From Ophiothrix spiculata (Eukaryota; Echinodermata; Ophiuroidea; Amphilepidida; Ophiotrichidae), in assembly GCA_000969725.1 (NCBI GenBank), contig JXSR01S003742.1: a stretch of 21,133 nt of DNA. One strand, 5' to 3'. A model generated the notes under the pieces. That model ran no database searches. It had not been told where the DNA came from and worked only from the letters and a program-made list of their open reading frames with translations. Of this stretch, positions 7,633 to 17,946 are shown in pieces (position 1 is the stretch's first letter; each line of letters starts with the position of its first letter). Made by a program: the position numbers and the translations under genes.

Positions 7633-8283
7633 GTGCATTCAAATAAGTTAGTTCAAGCACACTTGAAGTACTAGATTGTATCTATAGGTCTTTTGTTCAA
7701 ACCCATGTTTCTCTTTCCTTCTCCAGTGAGAAGCATTAAGTGGAGACAGAACTACTTCTAATGTTGCTTCAAATAATATTTTATTTACTACCTTACGTAA
7801 CGCAATTGCGTGTGCATTTTATGCATGTTCACTACACTTTTCAGATGCGCGGTGTTGCAGTACTGTGGATTACTGATTGGAAACAATGTTGCGTACTTCC
7901 CGATGTCCTGTTCTTGTCACAACTTGTGGATACGTGGTAACTTCATTCAAAAAGCATGTTCGTGTCCAAAATTTTATTTTTTTAAATAATAGCAAAATAA
8001 ATATGATAATTTATCACTTATTTCACAAAGGAAGTGTGTGTGTAAATAAACATTCTTTCCATCACTGGGCCAAGACTTGAAGAAAATCCAAGTCCTTGGC
8101 TGGGATTTCAACCTCATGGGACCCCTGATATTGGCTATAAAGCACTAAATTAGATCATTAGGCCTTCAGCTCAAATTAAATTTTGCTTGCAGGTTAGAAA
8201 CTTTTAAAAAAATGCAAATCCTTGGAAGCTTCACGTAATTCAACATTCTTGAATCCTTACAGCTGAAAACTAACAAAGTTTGT
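7633..8283. other. Unassigned DNA, probably intron
   Basis: No gene or repeat copy was recognised. A weak hairpin (GCCAAGACTTG ... CAAGTCCTTGGC, about 8071-8100) is the only structure noted. Confidence 0.4.
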
Positions 8284-8287
8284 TATA

Positions 8288-8704
8288 TGTGACCCATCAT
8301 ATCGAAAGGTACCTTAATACCGGCCTAGTAAATTACGAGATACGGGCCATTGAAGCTGAGCATAGTCAAAAATCACATCCAAGGTCGAATTTCTAATATC
8401 TTCAGAAACGTTACCTTTGAAGTGTACTCTATCATATTAATCAGGCTCCAACATCCAAACATACAAATCCTTTCTCCATTCAAGTTTTACCAGTACAGAA
8501 ACTTTAAACTTGATTTTCTCAGAACTATAGTTTTCTGAATCAGCTTGATGCCTTTTACCAATGTGGATGTACCTTTGCAATCGAACATCCAATAACTAAA
8601 AGCAAGGTGTCATTTTAAACCTAAAATATAATCTTTCAGATGAGACCAAAAAATCAATTTTCAATTTAGGACCCTTAAGGCACCTTTCGATATGATGGGT
8701 CACA
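8288..8704. mobile_element. MITE with TGTGACCCATCATATCGAAA ends
   Basis: Inverted ends begin TGTGACCCATCATATCGAAA and match across about 30 bases (continuing GGT-A/G-CCTTAA). Both sides are flanked by TATA (8284-8287, 8705-8708), suggesting a TA or TATA target. It is 417 bp, AT-rich, with no transposase. The near-perfect ends suggest a fairly young copy. Confidence 0.8.
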
Positions 8705-8710
8705 TATATC

Positions 8711-8780
8711 ACTGAACAGGATGATTTGATATAATTCTAATACTTGAATTTGTTTGTAAAACTTTTCCATCCTGTTCAGT
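8711..8780. repeat. Hairpin: perfect 13-bp inverted repeat
   Basis: ACTGAACAGGATG (8711-8723) and its exact complement CATCCTGTTCAGT (8768-8780) are separated by 44 bases. It starts six bases after the MITE ending at 8704. It may be the remains of another small foldback element. Confidence 0.5.
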
Positions 8781-8850
8781 TAAAAAATTGCAAATCATGA
8801 TGAAAGAGTGCATCAAAAGGTTCTTTTAATGTGGTAGTAAGGTAATAGAA

Positions 8851-8909
8851 ACATATTAAAAGCACCAGGAAGGTACATAAACATATTAAAAGCACCAGGA
8901 AGGTACATA
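8851..8909. repeat. Perfect tandem duplication of about 30 bp
   Basis: ACATATTAAAAGCACCAGGA plus AGGTACATA occurs twice head to tail (8851 and 8881) with no mismatch over 29 bases, which implies a recent replication slip. Confidence 0.9.
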
Positions 8910-8918
8910 TATGTCATT

Positions 8919-9070
8919 ACCAAATCATCGTTTGCCAAATATAGATGATTATCATGAAGGCATTAATAACACACGGATTCCTGTCTGAATCAGATACTTT
9001 CTTAAAGATTACATGAACTTCTTGTTTAAAAAGTTTTTGAAATGAAATACACTGATGTTTTACATTGATC
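8919..9070 (+). repeat. Diverged direct duplication, copy 1
   Basis: Shares the ordered phrases CCAAAT..CATCG, GTTTGCCAAAT, TTCCTGTCTG, ATCTGATAC-type text and GA(A/G)CTTCTT with 9687-9822, which lies about 770 bp further on. It is strongly diverged; no function seen. Confidence 0.5.
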
Positions 9071-9164
9071 TATGAAGATTGAATCATAGATGTTAGACGT
9101 TATGTAATTTGTTTGAGGGAAGGGGTAACATCATGTTGCTGCAGCTTGATGATAAAATCACATG

Positions 9165-9266
9165 GTGGACCTCCTGGAGACCTACTGGAGGTCTCCCCCC
9201 CCCCCCCAAAGAACATGACCGATCCAGGATATATCTGGATACTCCTGGAGACTACTTAGTATCCAG
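9165..9266. repeat. Cluster of short hairpins with a C13 run
   Basis: Two perfect small inverted pairs lie close together: GACCTCC (9168-9174) with GGAGGTC (9187-9193), and CTGGATACT (9235-9243) with AGTATCCAG (9258-9266). Between them is a run of 13 C (9195-9207). CTCCTGGAGA recurs in both halves. Confidence 0.5.
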
Positions 9267-9686
9267 GAAATCAAGTATGACCAATTCTTTAGACTTCAGT
9301 TATTCTATATTTCTCTCCAAGATCACGTTGCACTCTAGTAGGAGAAGCAATGTATGCAGATGCCTTCGAAATGTAATAATCAGTAAAACGTAATATCCCC
9401 CAACTCTGAATTGCAGTAATAATTTTAGGTGCATTATATTCTAATACACTACAGCTAAATGGGATCTGGTTGATCTTGCTGTACTTGTCTAATCTGCCAG
9501 ATCCAAGCATTATATAGAAAATAGAAACAAAAATTAACTTTGTCATCCAATTGCCCACATTTCATAGTACATTGAACCACTGAGCGAAATCCAAGCATAC
9601 ATAAACAGGTTGTAACAGGTTACACAGCAAATCATGTGTATCATCTTGTCTCTAAGAAAACAAGAGGAAAGCAAATATATGTTGTG
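9267..9686. other. Unassigned DNA
   Basis: Open frames of 76-94 codons here overlap on both strands and show no domain, so they are treated as chance. No repeat copy was recognised. Confidence 0.35.
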
Positions 9687-9822
9687 CCAAATTTCATCGA
9701 GCGTTTGCCAAATTGAGATTGCAATCAGGATGGAATCAACACTATGGTTCCTGTCTGTATCTGATACATCCATTGGGATTAGATGAGCTTCTTATTGAAA
9801 TCAATTTTGATATATGGATGAG
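9687..9822 (+). repeat. Diverged direct duplication, copy 2
   Basis: Partner of 8919-9070, in the same orientation and with the same order of shared phrases. Confidence 0.5.
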
Positions 9823-9972
9823 TTTTAAGACTGCTATGATGATAATAAATGATAATAAACGATACTGCATAGATCTTCTAAGTGGTTGAAAGTTCTGCTG
9901 TCTCTATACTACATTGCCATCAGGAAACTTGTCACTTCCAATTTTTTCACTATAATTGGGTAGCTGGTGGCC

Positions 9973-10350
9973 CCAGGGGGGCTACTTAGTACAAAACGGG
10001 TTATGGGGACGTGCCGCAAATTTGGGTAGCAAAAACAGGCTTTCTGGTATCCCAATCGGTCCTTTTTCTTCGCAAAATGAGGTATTTTGATGGGTTTTCT
10101 TTTCAAAATTTTAGGAAATTTGTGAAATCCGCAAATTTTGACATTTTTTCTCAAAATGATAGAAAATTTTGCCAAAATAGAGCAAATTTGGACAGAAAAA
10201 TTAGATTTTTGATTAAATTTGGCTCAAAATTTAGAAGATTTGGTATATGGATGGGTCAATTTTTCTTAAAAATTGGTATTTGGATGGGTGGTTTTCCAAA
10301 TTTTCCAGAGGCACGTCCCTACCCAAACCAAATTTGAGTAGCCCCCCAGG
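9973..10350 (+). mobile_element. Non-autonomous element, full-length copy, with 9-bp target duplication
   Basis: The element starts CCAGGGGGGCTACT and ends AGTAGCCCCCCAGG. It is flanked on both sides by CTGGTGGCC (9964-9972 and 10351-10359). A 9-bp duplication is typical of Mutator-like elements and close to the 8 bp of hAT; the family is not settled. The inside is made of variations on CAAAATTTTAGGAAATTTG, giving a chance open frame. A second, inverted copy is at 19353-19662. Confidence 0.8.
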
Positions 10351-10451
10351 CTGGTGGCCAATGTCCATGCCCTTGCAGCATTAAAATTGCAATATTCAAA
10401 TAACAGCCCCCTGATATCACTTTCATCTTATTTCATTTCAAACGAACCATA

Positions 10452-10656
10452 AATGCAGCAAACTTCATTCTGCGGTACAGGTGAAAATACATGTCAAGGT
10501 CGTAATTAGCCGAAAATTATATTTTGACAGAATCACAATCCTTGTGCCTACTTCAAAACATCAGCAAAGTTTCATTTCAAGAAAATGATTGGAAATGTGC
10601 AATATATCTGTATATTTTGAGGACAATCAACACAAAATATAGGACTTACTGACTGG
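10452..10656 (+). repeat. Direct duplication of about 200 bp, copy 1
   Basis: Matches 11939-12131: AATGCAGCAAACTT, then GGTGAAAATACATGTCAAGG with TCGTAATT, ACAATCCTTGTGC and TACTTCAAAACA, ending with AAATATAGG.CTTACTGA. The last phrase, read on the minus strand, is a 5' splice-site-like TCA|GTAAG in both copies, and homology stops there. Confidence 0.75.
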
Positions 10657-11171
10657 CTTACAAGTGTCACCAGTGCACCAGTTAATATGCAAAAGACACA
10701 AATCCTTTTTTAAGTAAACCTTCAAATAATTGCCATTATCTTATTAATTTCTAAGATTGTTTTGGCATCTCAAAGCTTTAAAAAAATACAACCTACGACA
10801 ATATTGTTAGGCTTACCCTTTCAAAGAAAAGTATTTTAGCCAATTTCCTCAAAGAGACCATATTTCCCAAAACACATTAGTTAAGTATTCATTATATTCA
10901 TCATACTCATTTTGCTTGAACATTAATAACATTTGGATTGAATCCTGAAAGTGTCATTTTCTTAAAAGGCTCATTCATATGATCCTGTTCTGAGGATTTA
11001 CCCATGGCTGAAGATCTTTCCTCACTAGGCCTATATATGTACTCACACGGAACTCATTACACGGTCTTGTTACTTTACATTCGCACCTTTGTCTGGGCAA
11101 AGCAATAAATAGCCCTTTTGAAATGAAACATTAAATTCACACCTCAATAAAAGTGTTTTTTGTAGTAAACA
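10657..11171. other. Unassigned DNA
   Basis: No element was recognised. On the minus strand near 10660-10690 a short stretch reads TGGTGCACTGGTGACACTTG, faintly like the middle of the EGF exons. It has no splice acceptor and too little length to call. Confidence 0.3.
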
Positions 11172-11276
11172 TGTACATGTGGTGGTCTAGCAGTAAAGTT
11201 CCATCGCTTTGCGAGTTCAAAACCTGCTTTAGAAGCAGTATTTGTTGAGTAATTGTGCAAGGCATTATCTCTCACA
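11172..11276 (+). mobile_element. tRNA-derived SINE head, cut by a mariner-type insertion
   Basis: Pol III boxes at tRNA spacing: A TGGTCTAGCAG (11183-11193) and B GTTCAAAAC (11215-11223). It continues into a body (GTGCAAGGCATTATCTC), then stops at the TA where the foldback element begins. The head resembles the SINE at 1723. No obvious 3' tail was found beyond 11908. Confidence 0.65.
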
Positions 11277-11278
11277 TA

Positions 11279-11906
11279 CAGGGTGTCCCAGAAAAAACCT
11301 TACCATTTTTGCGTGCAATTATCTTGTGTTTAACGGATAGTCAGAAAGTATGAAAAGGTTGCATTTTATAGCCCAGGAATTGAACTTTCAGATACCATTT
11401 GTTTCATTTCAATCGCAATCGGGTGTATACAACAAAAGTTATGTTTCATCAAATATTTGGGTGGATTTTTGTCTGGTCCAATTTCATTATTATTGGCCAT
11501 AAAGTAGAAATGTTTCTGAATGGAATAAAAATGGGTCACCTTGGAAAATTTATTATATCTGTCTTATTTTTACATCAAATTTGTTCATTTTTTTCAGCAC
11601 AGATGAAAGGGAGCATGTAGGTAATAAATAATACATAAGTAAACATTATTACGGTTGAGTGAGCAGATCAATGAAAATACAAGGGGAACTTGAAATTGGA
11701 CCAGAAAATTTTTCATTCAAATATTTGACATTGCATAACTTTTGTTGTACATTACCGATTGAAATGAAAAAAAAATCCAGTATCTGAAAGTTCGATTCAT
11801 GGGCTATAAAAATGCAACCTTTACATACTTTCGAACTATCCGTTAAACCAAAGAAAATTACACGCATACAAGCAAACATTGTAAAGTTTTTTTCTGGGAC
11901 ATCCTA
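11279..11906. mobile_element. Mariner-type foldback element, inverted repeats of about 210 bp
   Basis: Terminal CAGGGTGTCCCAGAAAAAA is the classic mariner-style end; the right end complemented reads TAGGATGTCCCAGAAAAAA. TA flanks both sides (11277-11278, 11907-11908). Homology between the arms runs about 210 bases (11279-11486 versus 11691-11906), including TTTAACGGATAGT, AGGTTGCATTTT and TGGTCCAATTTCA. Only about 200 bp of spacer remains and there is no transposase. Open frames on both strands are mirror images of the arms. Confidence 0.85.
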
Positions 11907-11938
11907 TATGTGGCCGTACATTTCAAACACTAGCTGTT

Positions 11939-12131
11939 AATGCAGCAAACTTGATTTTCAGCTATAGGTGAAAATACATGTCAAGGTCGTAATTTTCCGA
12001 CATTGATTTTTTGACAGATTTACAATCCTTGTGCTTACTTCAAAACACCAGCAAAATTCCATTTCCAGAAAATGATCAGAAATAAGAAATGTATATTTTT
12101 AGGAAAATTAACAGAAAATATAGGGCTTACT
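11939..12131 (+). repeat. Direct duplication of about 200 bp, copy 2
   Basis: Partner of 10452-10656, same orientation. The mariner-type element and SINE head lie between the copies. Confidence 0.75.
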
Positions 12132-12761
12132 GATTCCTGAACACATTCATCTCAATAAAACATTTTACTCCCTGACAACCTTTGACAGACAATTTACTTG
12201 ACTTCTGGAAAATGAGTGAAGTTCTTTGAGGTGTCATTTTAATCCTTATAACATGGTCTTTTAAAATATTAAAAAAGTGAAAATTGCAAGAGGCTGCATT
12301 TACGGCTTGTTCAGGATGGGTGGTCACAATTTTACATATTTGCTCTTTTTGACAAAGCTGTCAAATGGATACTAGCCTTGGCGCAAACTATGTAGCTAGA
12401 ATGAACTGGAGCCAATATAAACAGGGAATTTCAAAGTTAGTTTTAGTAGAAAAAGGAATGGGTATAAGGGTACTCTCTAAACCTTATCTTGGTTTATATT
12501 ATGGCTTGCAAGGGAGGTTGGCCAGGTTTTCCAGAGGTGGTTGGTCATGATTGTTTGAGATACAGTTTGTACATATTTGTTAGTGTAAATATAAATCAAG
12601 TGTTTTAAAATGTGGCTTGCAATTTTTGTTGAGTTTAGTTTTGACAGAGAAAGAAATGTGTTATAGGGTATTTGGAAAGACAAATTGAAGGAATTTGGAA
12701 AACAATAAGCTGTCAAACAACGGATCTTTCTTCCCAATTTCATCTCCTTGGTTAGGATTAA
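12132..12761. other. Unassigned DNA
   Basis: Several frames of 60-99 codons on both strands overlap and show no domain or splice context. No repeat was recognised. A TTAA target-site copy for the next element is at 12758-12761. Confidence 0.35.
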
Positions 12762-13250
12762 AGGGGCGTCGGACAAAATTTTGAAATTTTATTTACGGAT
12801 GATTTACACTTCATGGATATGGTGAAAATGTTGATCAAAATCTTCAGAAAAGTCAAAAATATGAATTTTATTGTGTTTTTGATCTTGGGTATGAGGTTAT
12901 TCTCTAAACGTATTTATTGATGATACATATCAAGAAAGAGCTAAAGATTTGTTTGTAAATCTTTCCTTTCACATCATAGACTGCAGATAAATAAAAAGAA
13001 GTTTGGATTTTGCATTAGATTGCCTGGAAAGGCTATTTTAAAAAATCAACTATAGAGGGCAGTATTTATCGTTGTTGACAACGATAATTAAAAATAAAAG
13101 ATTACCTAAACATATTGATATATAGGGTTTGAATTTGACAATGAAACTTTGCATGTTGTCATAATTACCGCTAATACTTCTAATGATGCAAAAATCTCAA
13201 AATGCTTGAGGAAAAGTTTGGGGATGATGCTAAACTTGTCCAATGCCCCT
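12762..13250. mobile_element. MITE with AGGGGCGTCGGACAA ends and TTAA flanks
   Basis: The left end AGGGGCGTCGGACAA and complemented right end AGGGGCATTGGACAA are both preceded by TTAA (12758-12761, 13251-13254). A TTAA target suggests a piggyBac-like mover, though a TA target cannot be excluded. The interior has a perfect hairpin TTATCGTTGT-TG-ACAACGATAA (13066-13087). No coding capacity. Confidence 0.75.
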
Positions 13251-13532
13251 TTAACATAGCCAACGTCACATAACTTGACATACAGTAACTCGCCGCTGTC
13301 CCCATGGGTTTATAAAAACCTGTCAATTATCATATCCGAAACACATTTTTTTACCACTTAACATCCGATATTGCATGCTAGGAATCCAGCGTGCAAGCGG
13401 CTAGCATAACATTTGTGTTTCAGGCTAAAACAATGTCCTGTTTGAATACACAGCTTCCATGGCAACAAATCCTGTCTTGGATGCCTTTTTTGAAAATAAA
13501 GTGGGAAATTCTTTTGATGAAGATAACAAAGA

Positions 13533-13725
13533 ACTGTAAAGCACTTTAATTTCGCAAATGTTAAATGAGCAGCAACTTAGCTGGGATTTAATTTTGCTAA
13601 TCTGGAACAATGACCATTAGTTGCAATGCAAAATATAATTTTCACGAGGGATTTAATTTTGCGAATTTTCTGTATAGCGAAATTAGCGAAATTAAATCCC
13701 TAGCGAAATTAAGTGGTTTTACAGT
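13533..13725. mobile_element. Small MITE with ACTGTAAA ends and TTTAATTTCGC repeats
   Basis: Left ACTGTAAAGCACTTTAATTT and complemented right ACTGTAAAACCACTTAATTT are near matches. Subterminal GGGATTTAATTT(T/C)GC phrases occur in both orientations. It is about 193 bp. The target duplication is unclear. Confidence 0.65.
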
Positions 13726-13822
13726 ATAATCAGGAATAAGTGTTAAACTTGAAATCATATACTCAGGGTTCGTACAGCAAATGATGCAGCAAATTCCATG
13801 ACTTTTCCATAAAATACGGACA

Positions 13823-13828
13823 TTTTTT

Positions 13829-13895
<67 letters not shown>

Positions 13896-13935
13896 TTTGT
13901 TTGTTTGTTTGTTTGTATATTTATTTATTTATTTG
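13823..13935 (+). repeat. (TTTA)n microsatellite passing into (TTTG)n
   Basis: About 17 tetranucleotide TTTA units (to about 13897) are followed by four TTTG units (to about 13915), then a short TTTA stretch. Likely polymorphic. Upstream, AGGGTTCGTACAG (about 13766) with TTCCATGACTTTTCCAT looks like a fragment of an interspersed repeat. Confidence 0.95.
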
Positions 13936-14700
13936 TTTACATATTTATTCATTTATGCTCATTCTGTTTCTTCCGCTATTAACCTTGGCTAAATGCTATT
14001 TTGCTCAAATCTTTTCTCTTTCTAAAATTTACTTAATATATGAATCACAATTTTGTAATTTCAATCATGCTTTAAAAGTAAATGTTGAGAATTTCTGCTC
14101 TTATCAAGAACAATAACATGTAAGTAAGTCTCACATGAGTCTGAGGTTTTTCTAAGACAGACATCAAGTTTTTCCAAGTAAGACATCAAAATCAAAATTT
14201 AATATGTTATTGCTATCCTTGCCAAATCCTAATACTATTAACCAACCCTGCAGGTAATTTTCCAAAGAAAAGTGCTCAGCATAAGATGTCAAACTAAGAT
14301 CAGAATTAATTCATTTCCCACAAAATCGTTACTTTCCTGCCCGATTCAAAGGTACACTTTTTGGTGCCGACAGTCGTATAATAAAGTAATATTGCCTATT
14401 TATTAGGTCAATTTCCTTTATTTTTTCTGAGCTGTTTTAAATTTATCAAGTTAACATCATGTACTGTAAGTCATGACCTGGATCTTGTTATAAGTCAGTG
14501 ATTCCTGAGAAAAATCTCACAAGTAAAAAAAGAGATATTTATAGCTTTAAAAAAAAATATATCCTGCCGGCTTAGAAAATTCAATTAAAACCATTACTGC
14601 CATATTCATATGTGGGTCAATAGTAGAGATTTATTCTGTGAGTATTTCTGCTAACTCGATGGCATGTAAACTTGGAAGCTTAGTAGGTCTCCACAAGTCA
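13936..14700. other. Unassigned AT-rich DNA
   Basis: No gene was recognised. A small local duplication (AAGTTTTTCCAAGTAAGACATCA / AGACAGACATCAAG) lies near 14150-14190. Confidence 0.35.
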
Positions 14701-14721
14701 GCCCCTACAGATAATTGATCC

Positions 14722-14887
14722 TGGACAGCCCGACCCTAACTCTCTAAAACATATGACCTAACACTAACTTACTAAATCATGACCAAACCATAACAAACCA
14801 ACCATGACGCGACCCTTACTCACTATCCATGTCACAGCCCTAACCTTAAACTTACCTCAACCCTAACACTAAACCCTAACCTAACTC
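14722..14887. repeat. Degenerate CCCTAAC-rich stretch
   Basis: ACCCTAAC-like words recur (ACCCTAACTC, ACCTAACACTAAC, GCCCTAACCTTAAAC, AACCCTAACACTAAACCCTA). They recall TTAGGG telomere repeat in its C-rich orientation but are never in perfect tandem. It may be an eroded interstitial telomere tract or simple drift. Confidence 0.45.
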
Positions 14888-16131
14888 TATGTTTGCAGCC
14901 CATTATGGTTACAATTAACAATTACGCATCTGGACATGCTGGTGTAACTCTAAAATGTTCCCCATCTGACAAAAGTACTGGCTTATGCTAGATTTGGGTG
15001 TTATGCTAAAGTCGCATTTAGAAAGAGTAGTTGGTCAAGCTTCATTCGAGCTGACACCCCTTAGTAAGATTATTAAAATAACTTTTGCACTTAAAAATGT
15101 TCCCAATGTTGTTGTCTACTCAAATTTAAACCTATAATCAGACTATTAAAGCAATAAACTCCTAAAAAACGTTTGAATGCTCAATGCTACTCCTAGTAAA
15201 TTGGCTACATTTTAATTTCAGTAGTCATCTCTCAGTCCTCCTCCCAGCATGGTATAGAAAAAAAATTACCTTTCTGAGAACTTTTATTGTACTGATGAGA
15301 ATTTTCTGTGAAACTTATGAAAAAATGCGCGAATCGCTCCAAGCGCTCGTTGTTTGGGATCTACCATAAAAAAGAGTCTTTGACAAAGACTACAGAAATT
15401 CTAGTGATTTGTTTATTATTATTTGACTTAATATTTTTTTTTTAAGTATCGAATTTTTTTTCTGGGTCTTCATCTTTTTTCTGGGAACGCGGTTGCGTTA
15501 CCGCGGATTTCGAAGCCCTGCCTTCCAGTATCATCGTGCTACTTCCATATGGTATAATGTTACAACATTTAAGTAAATTCCAATATTAGATTCAAACCAT
15601 ATTCTACATAAAGCCAAGGAGAAGTTTAAAATAAATCCACATAGCCAAATCTAATAATGGACAATTTGCAGGACAAACAACAAATCTAGCAGCCTACAGG
15701 TCAATGATACTATTAACAGTCACAGACATCGCAAAATGCATCCTCCGTCACAAATGTTACCAATTAACCAAGTCTTGTTTAAATACAATTTTGTGTTAAG
15801 TCACCGTCCCAAAAGCAATTTCAATTTCCTAGTTTGATTTGAATTTAAATCCCTGAATCCCAAGGTCATAAAATAACAATGAAATGGACAAAATCAAAGA
15901 CATGGAAAGGTCCCTTCAGATTAGCTGTCGCTTTAAGAGTGTCTAGCTGCAGCCGATGACCACATCTCTACATTTCTTAGTAATTTGTTGCGATGCAGTA
16001 CAACCAAAGAAATTCAAAATGAGAATCACTGCTCGCCGCCATTTTATTCTTATTCATGGAGCAGAATTATTGTTCCTCTGTATAGCTAGGCAGATCGTGT
16101 AAATCTTCACATAACCAGTCAAGTTTACTTA
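14888..16131. other. Unassigned DNA
   Basis: Mostly plain AT-rich sequence. A small GC-rich patch holds an inverted CGCGGT ... ACCGCG pair (about 15489-15506). A possible CpG-containing patch, GCTCGCCGCCATTTT, is near 16031. No exon or repeat copy was recognised. Confidence 0.35.
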
Positions 16132-16472
16132 AACGGTTAGCCACCCGTTTGCGGTGCAGAAGGTCCAGAGATTGAACTCCGCTGGTGCCAAAAGTTGAGT
16201 GGTGCTTGAAATTCCCTTGGACAAGGAACTAACTGCTAATTGTGTCATGGATCAAGGCAGCGATGGTGCGTTTGTGGGCTGATCAAGGTTCAACGCCCCT
16301 AGAGGTTGTCGCAGAACCTGAAATGATGCTTAGTGTGGAATGGAGCTCACTTGGGCCACAGTGGTCATCGAACACCTGTAAAGTGTGCAGAGGCCATGTG
16401 GAATTACAAATCTGGGAGGCATAGCACACTATAAATCCCCAGTATTTGTTTATTTATTCATTTTTTATTCAT
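16132..16472 (+). mobile_element. Degenerate tRNA-derived SINE
   Basis: A tRNA-like head reads GGTTAGCCACCCG, then GATTGAACTCC (16170-16180, a damaged box B) and GCTGGTGCC. The body contains CCCTTGGACAAGGAACT, and the tail is TTTATTTATTCATTTTTTATTC. The order matches a tRNA-SINE, but both boxes depart from consensus, so it is old and probably inactive. The 60-codon frame across it is incidental. Confidence 0.55.
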
Positions 16473-16536
16473 AATGCATAGACAGTGAGTGCATTTTGTT
16501 TCATATGCAAACCGTGTCTGCATTTCAAGCAGCATC

Positions 16537-16815
16537 TTTTGCGCTTTGCTTTTATCAAGTACGCCAATTTTCCCGCCAATCTATTCAAATGATCTCGAAG
16601 TATGGCACACGCAGCTGTAAATGTTGCAGGTACAATAACTCAACCTCCATCAAACAGAAATCCAAGATGGCAGATATCTTTTGCGACTTGCTTTTATCGA
16701 GTGTGCCAATTTTCCCACCAATCTATTTGAAGAATCTCAAAATATGGCACATGCAGCTGTAAAGGTACATTAAACTCACCCTCCATCAAACGGAAATCCA
16801 AAATGGCCGCCATCT
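16537..16815 (+). repeat. Two tandem copies of a 142-bp unit
   Basis: Units begin near 16537 and 16679 and share TGCTTTTATC, GCCAATTTTCCC, CCAATCTATT, TATGGCACA-GCAGCTGTAAA and CCTCCATCAAAC-GAAATCCA with AATGGC/GATGGC. They differ at about one base in eight. No convincing coding role in either direction. Confidence 0.8.
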
Positions 16816-17001
16816 CATAGGATTCAACGGTGGTGAAATCAACATGGCAGCAACCACCAATTATCCTTCTTAAATTTGTTTTGAGTTCAACACATTTGCA
16901 TAATTGCTGTGATATTTTGTCAAAACCAAAGTTGAATTCGATCAAACAGTTTACAATCTATCGTTGCAACCAAAATGACAAGGTAAATAGTATATCAACT
17001 A

Positions 17002-17375
17002 AACTCTATAAATTCTGAAGTATCCAGCAAGCAACCGATTAATGCACATAAACCAATATGACAAGACAGGGGGGAAAAATGAGTCCATATTTCCGAATCC
17101 TAATAGTGTACCCATCTTGCTAAATACAAGGTTTGTCCATGAAGGAGCAACAAAATATGCCAAAAGTAATACCAAAATCATGAATGATTCATGTGTAATA
17201 ATAATAATAATATGCAGTGATCTTGTCTTAACCAATCTTAATCAATCATTATTAGTCTCTTACACAACACAAAAAACACAAGTTCACAATGTTGTAGAAT
17301 ACAAGGGATATGCTATGGGTCTTGTAACAGAGTCTGATTGCTTGCTACATATTTCAAGGTTTAGAGCATATTCAA
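17002..17375 (+). repeat. Direct duplication of about 370 bp, copy 1
   Basis: Matches 18584-18966 with shared runs such as GCACATAAACCAATATGAC, AATCAATCATTA, AGTCTCTTACACA, TTCACAATGTTGTA, ATACAAGGGATATGCT and TCTTGTAACAGAGTC. Copies differ by indels and many substitutions. No protein domain is seen in any frame. Confidence 0.8.
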
Positions 17376-17946
17376 AACTTTCTCAGCTTTATTAAACTGA
17401 TACGATTTGATCATGATAAGCTGTGCAATGCAGCTGATAAAAATATTTCTCAAAGGTTGCAGAAATGAATTGACTAGGTTTGCTGCTGCAAATGTGCGTG
17501 CAATTGCAGATACAAAATTGACAACATAAACAAACCATGCACATTTTTGACATATTTTGGGGCCAGTAGAGTCTACAATAATCGCATCATCAGGGACATG
17601 GAAGCTTCGACCAGTTAACATCTAGCAGACTAGGATTTACACATTACCAATTATGCGTCAATAACTGCTTCCTTCAAATTCCGATCGTGATCTTTATGTA
17701 CTCAAATAAAATACTATAAGTGTCAGACTTATATTTCCTAATGCTAACCATACCAAATATCATAAAAGATTTACAAAGAAAATGCATTTTCTTTTTTGGC
17801 ATTAGTTGAGCATAAAAATGTTGACAGGGCAATAACTGTTTTACCAATAGTTGGGCATTGATTTGGAGAGCAAGAGTACAAGAACTACCCTTTTCTCTCC
17901 TTTCTAACATGTCCAATGAAAGAAAAAGATTTTTAAAAAGTATGTA
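17376..17946. other. Unassigned DNA between duplications
   Basis: Minus-strand frames of 86 and 91 codons exist (17361-17621, 17674-17949) but have no recognised domain or good splice context. The second ends at the Tc1-like element border. Confidence 0.35.

Noticed and set aside
10011-10337. Open frames shared by both copies of the 9973 element family
   Set aside because: The same frame is open in both copies, but the peptide only reflects the repeated CAAAATTTT-type motif; the second copy soon reaches a stop. No transposase motif.
10657-10700. Faint EGF-like text (TGGTGCACTGGT) on the minus strand
   Set aside because: Similarity covers only about 20 bases with no acceptor, no six-cysteine pattern and no frame; too short to separate from chance.
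11399-11879. Open frames within the mariner-type element
   Set aside because: The 73- and 76-codon frames mirror each other across the inverted arms and carry no DD(E/D) transposase features.
17361-17621. 86-codon minus frame with a hydrophobic stretch
   Set aside because: It overlaps the end of the 370-bp duplication, no family was recognised, and frames of this length are common here by chance.
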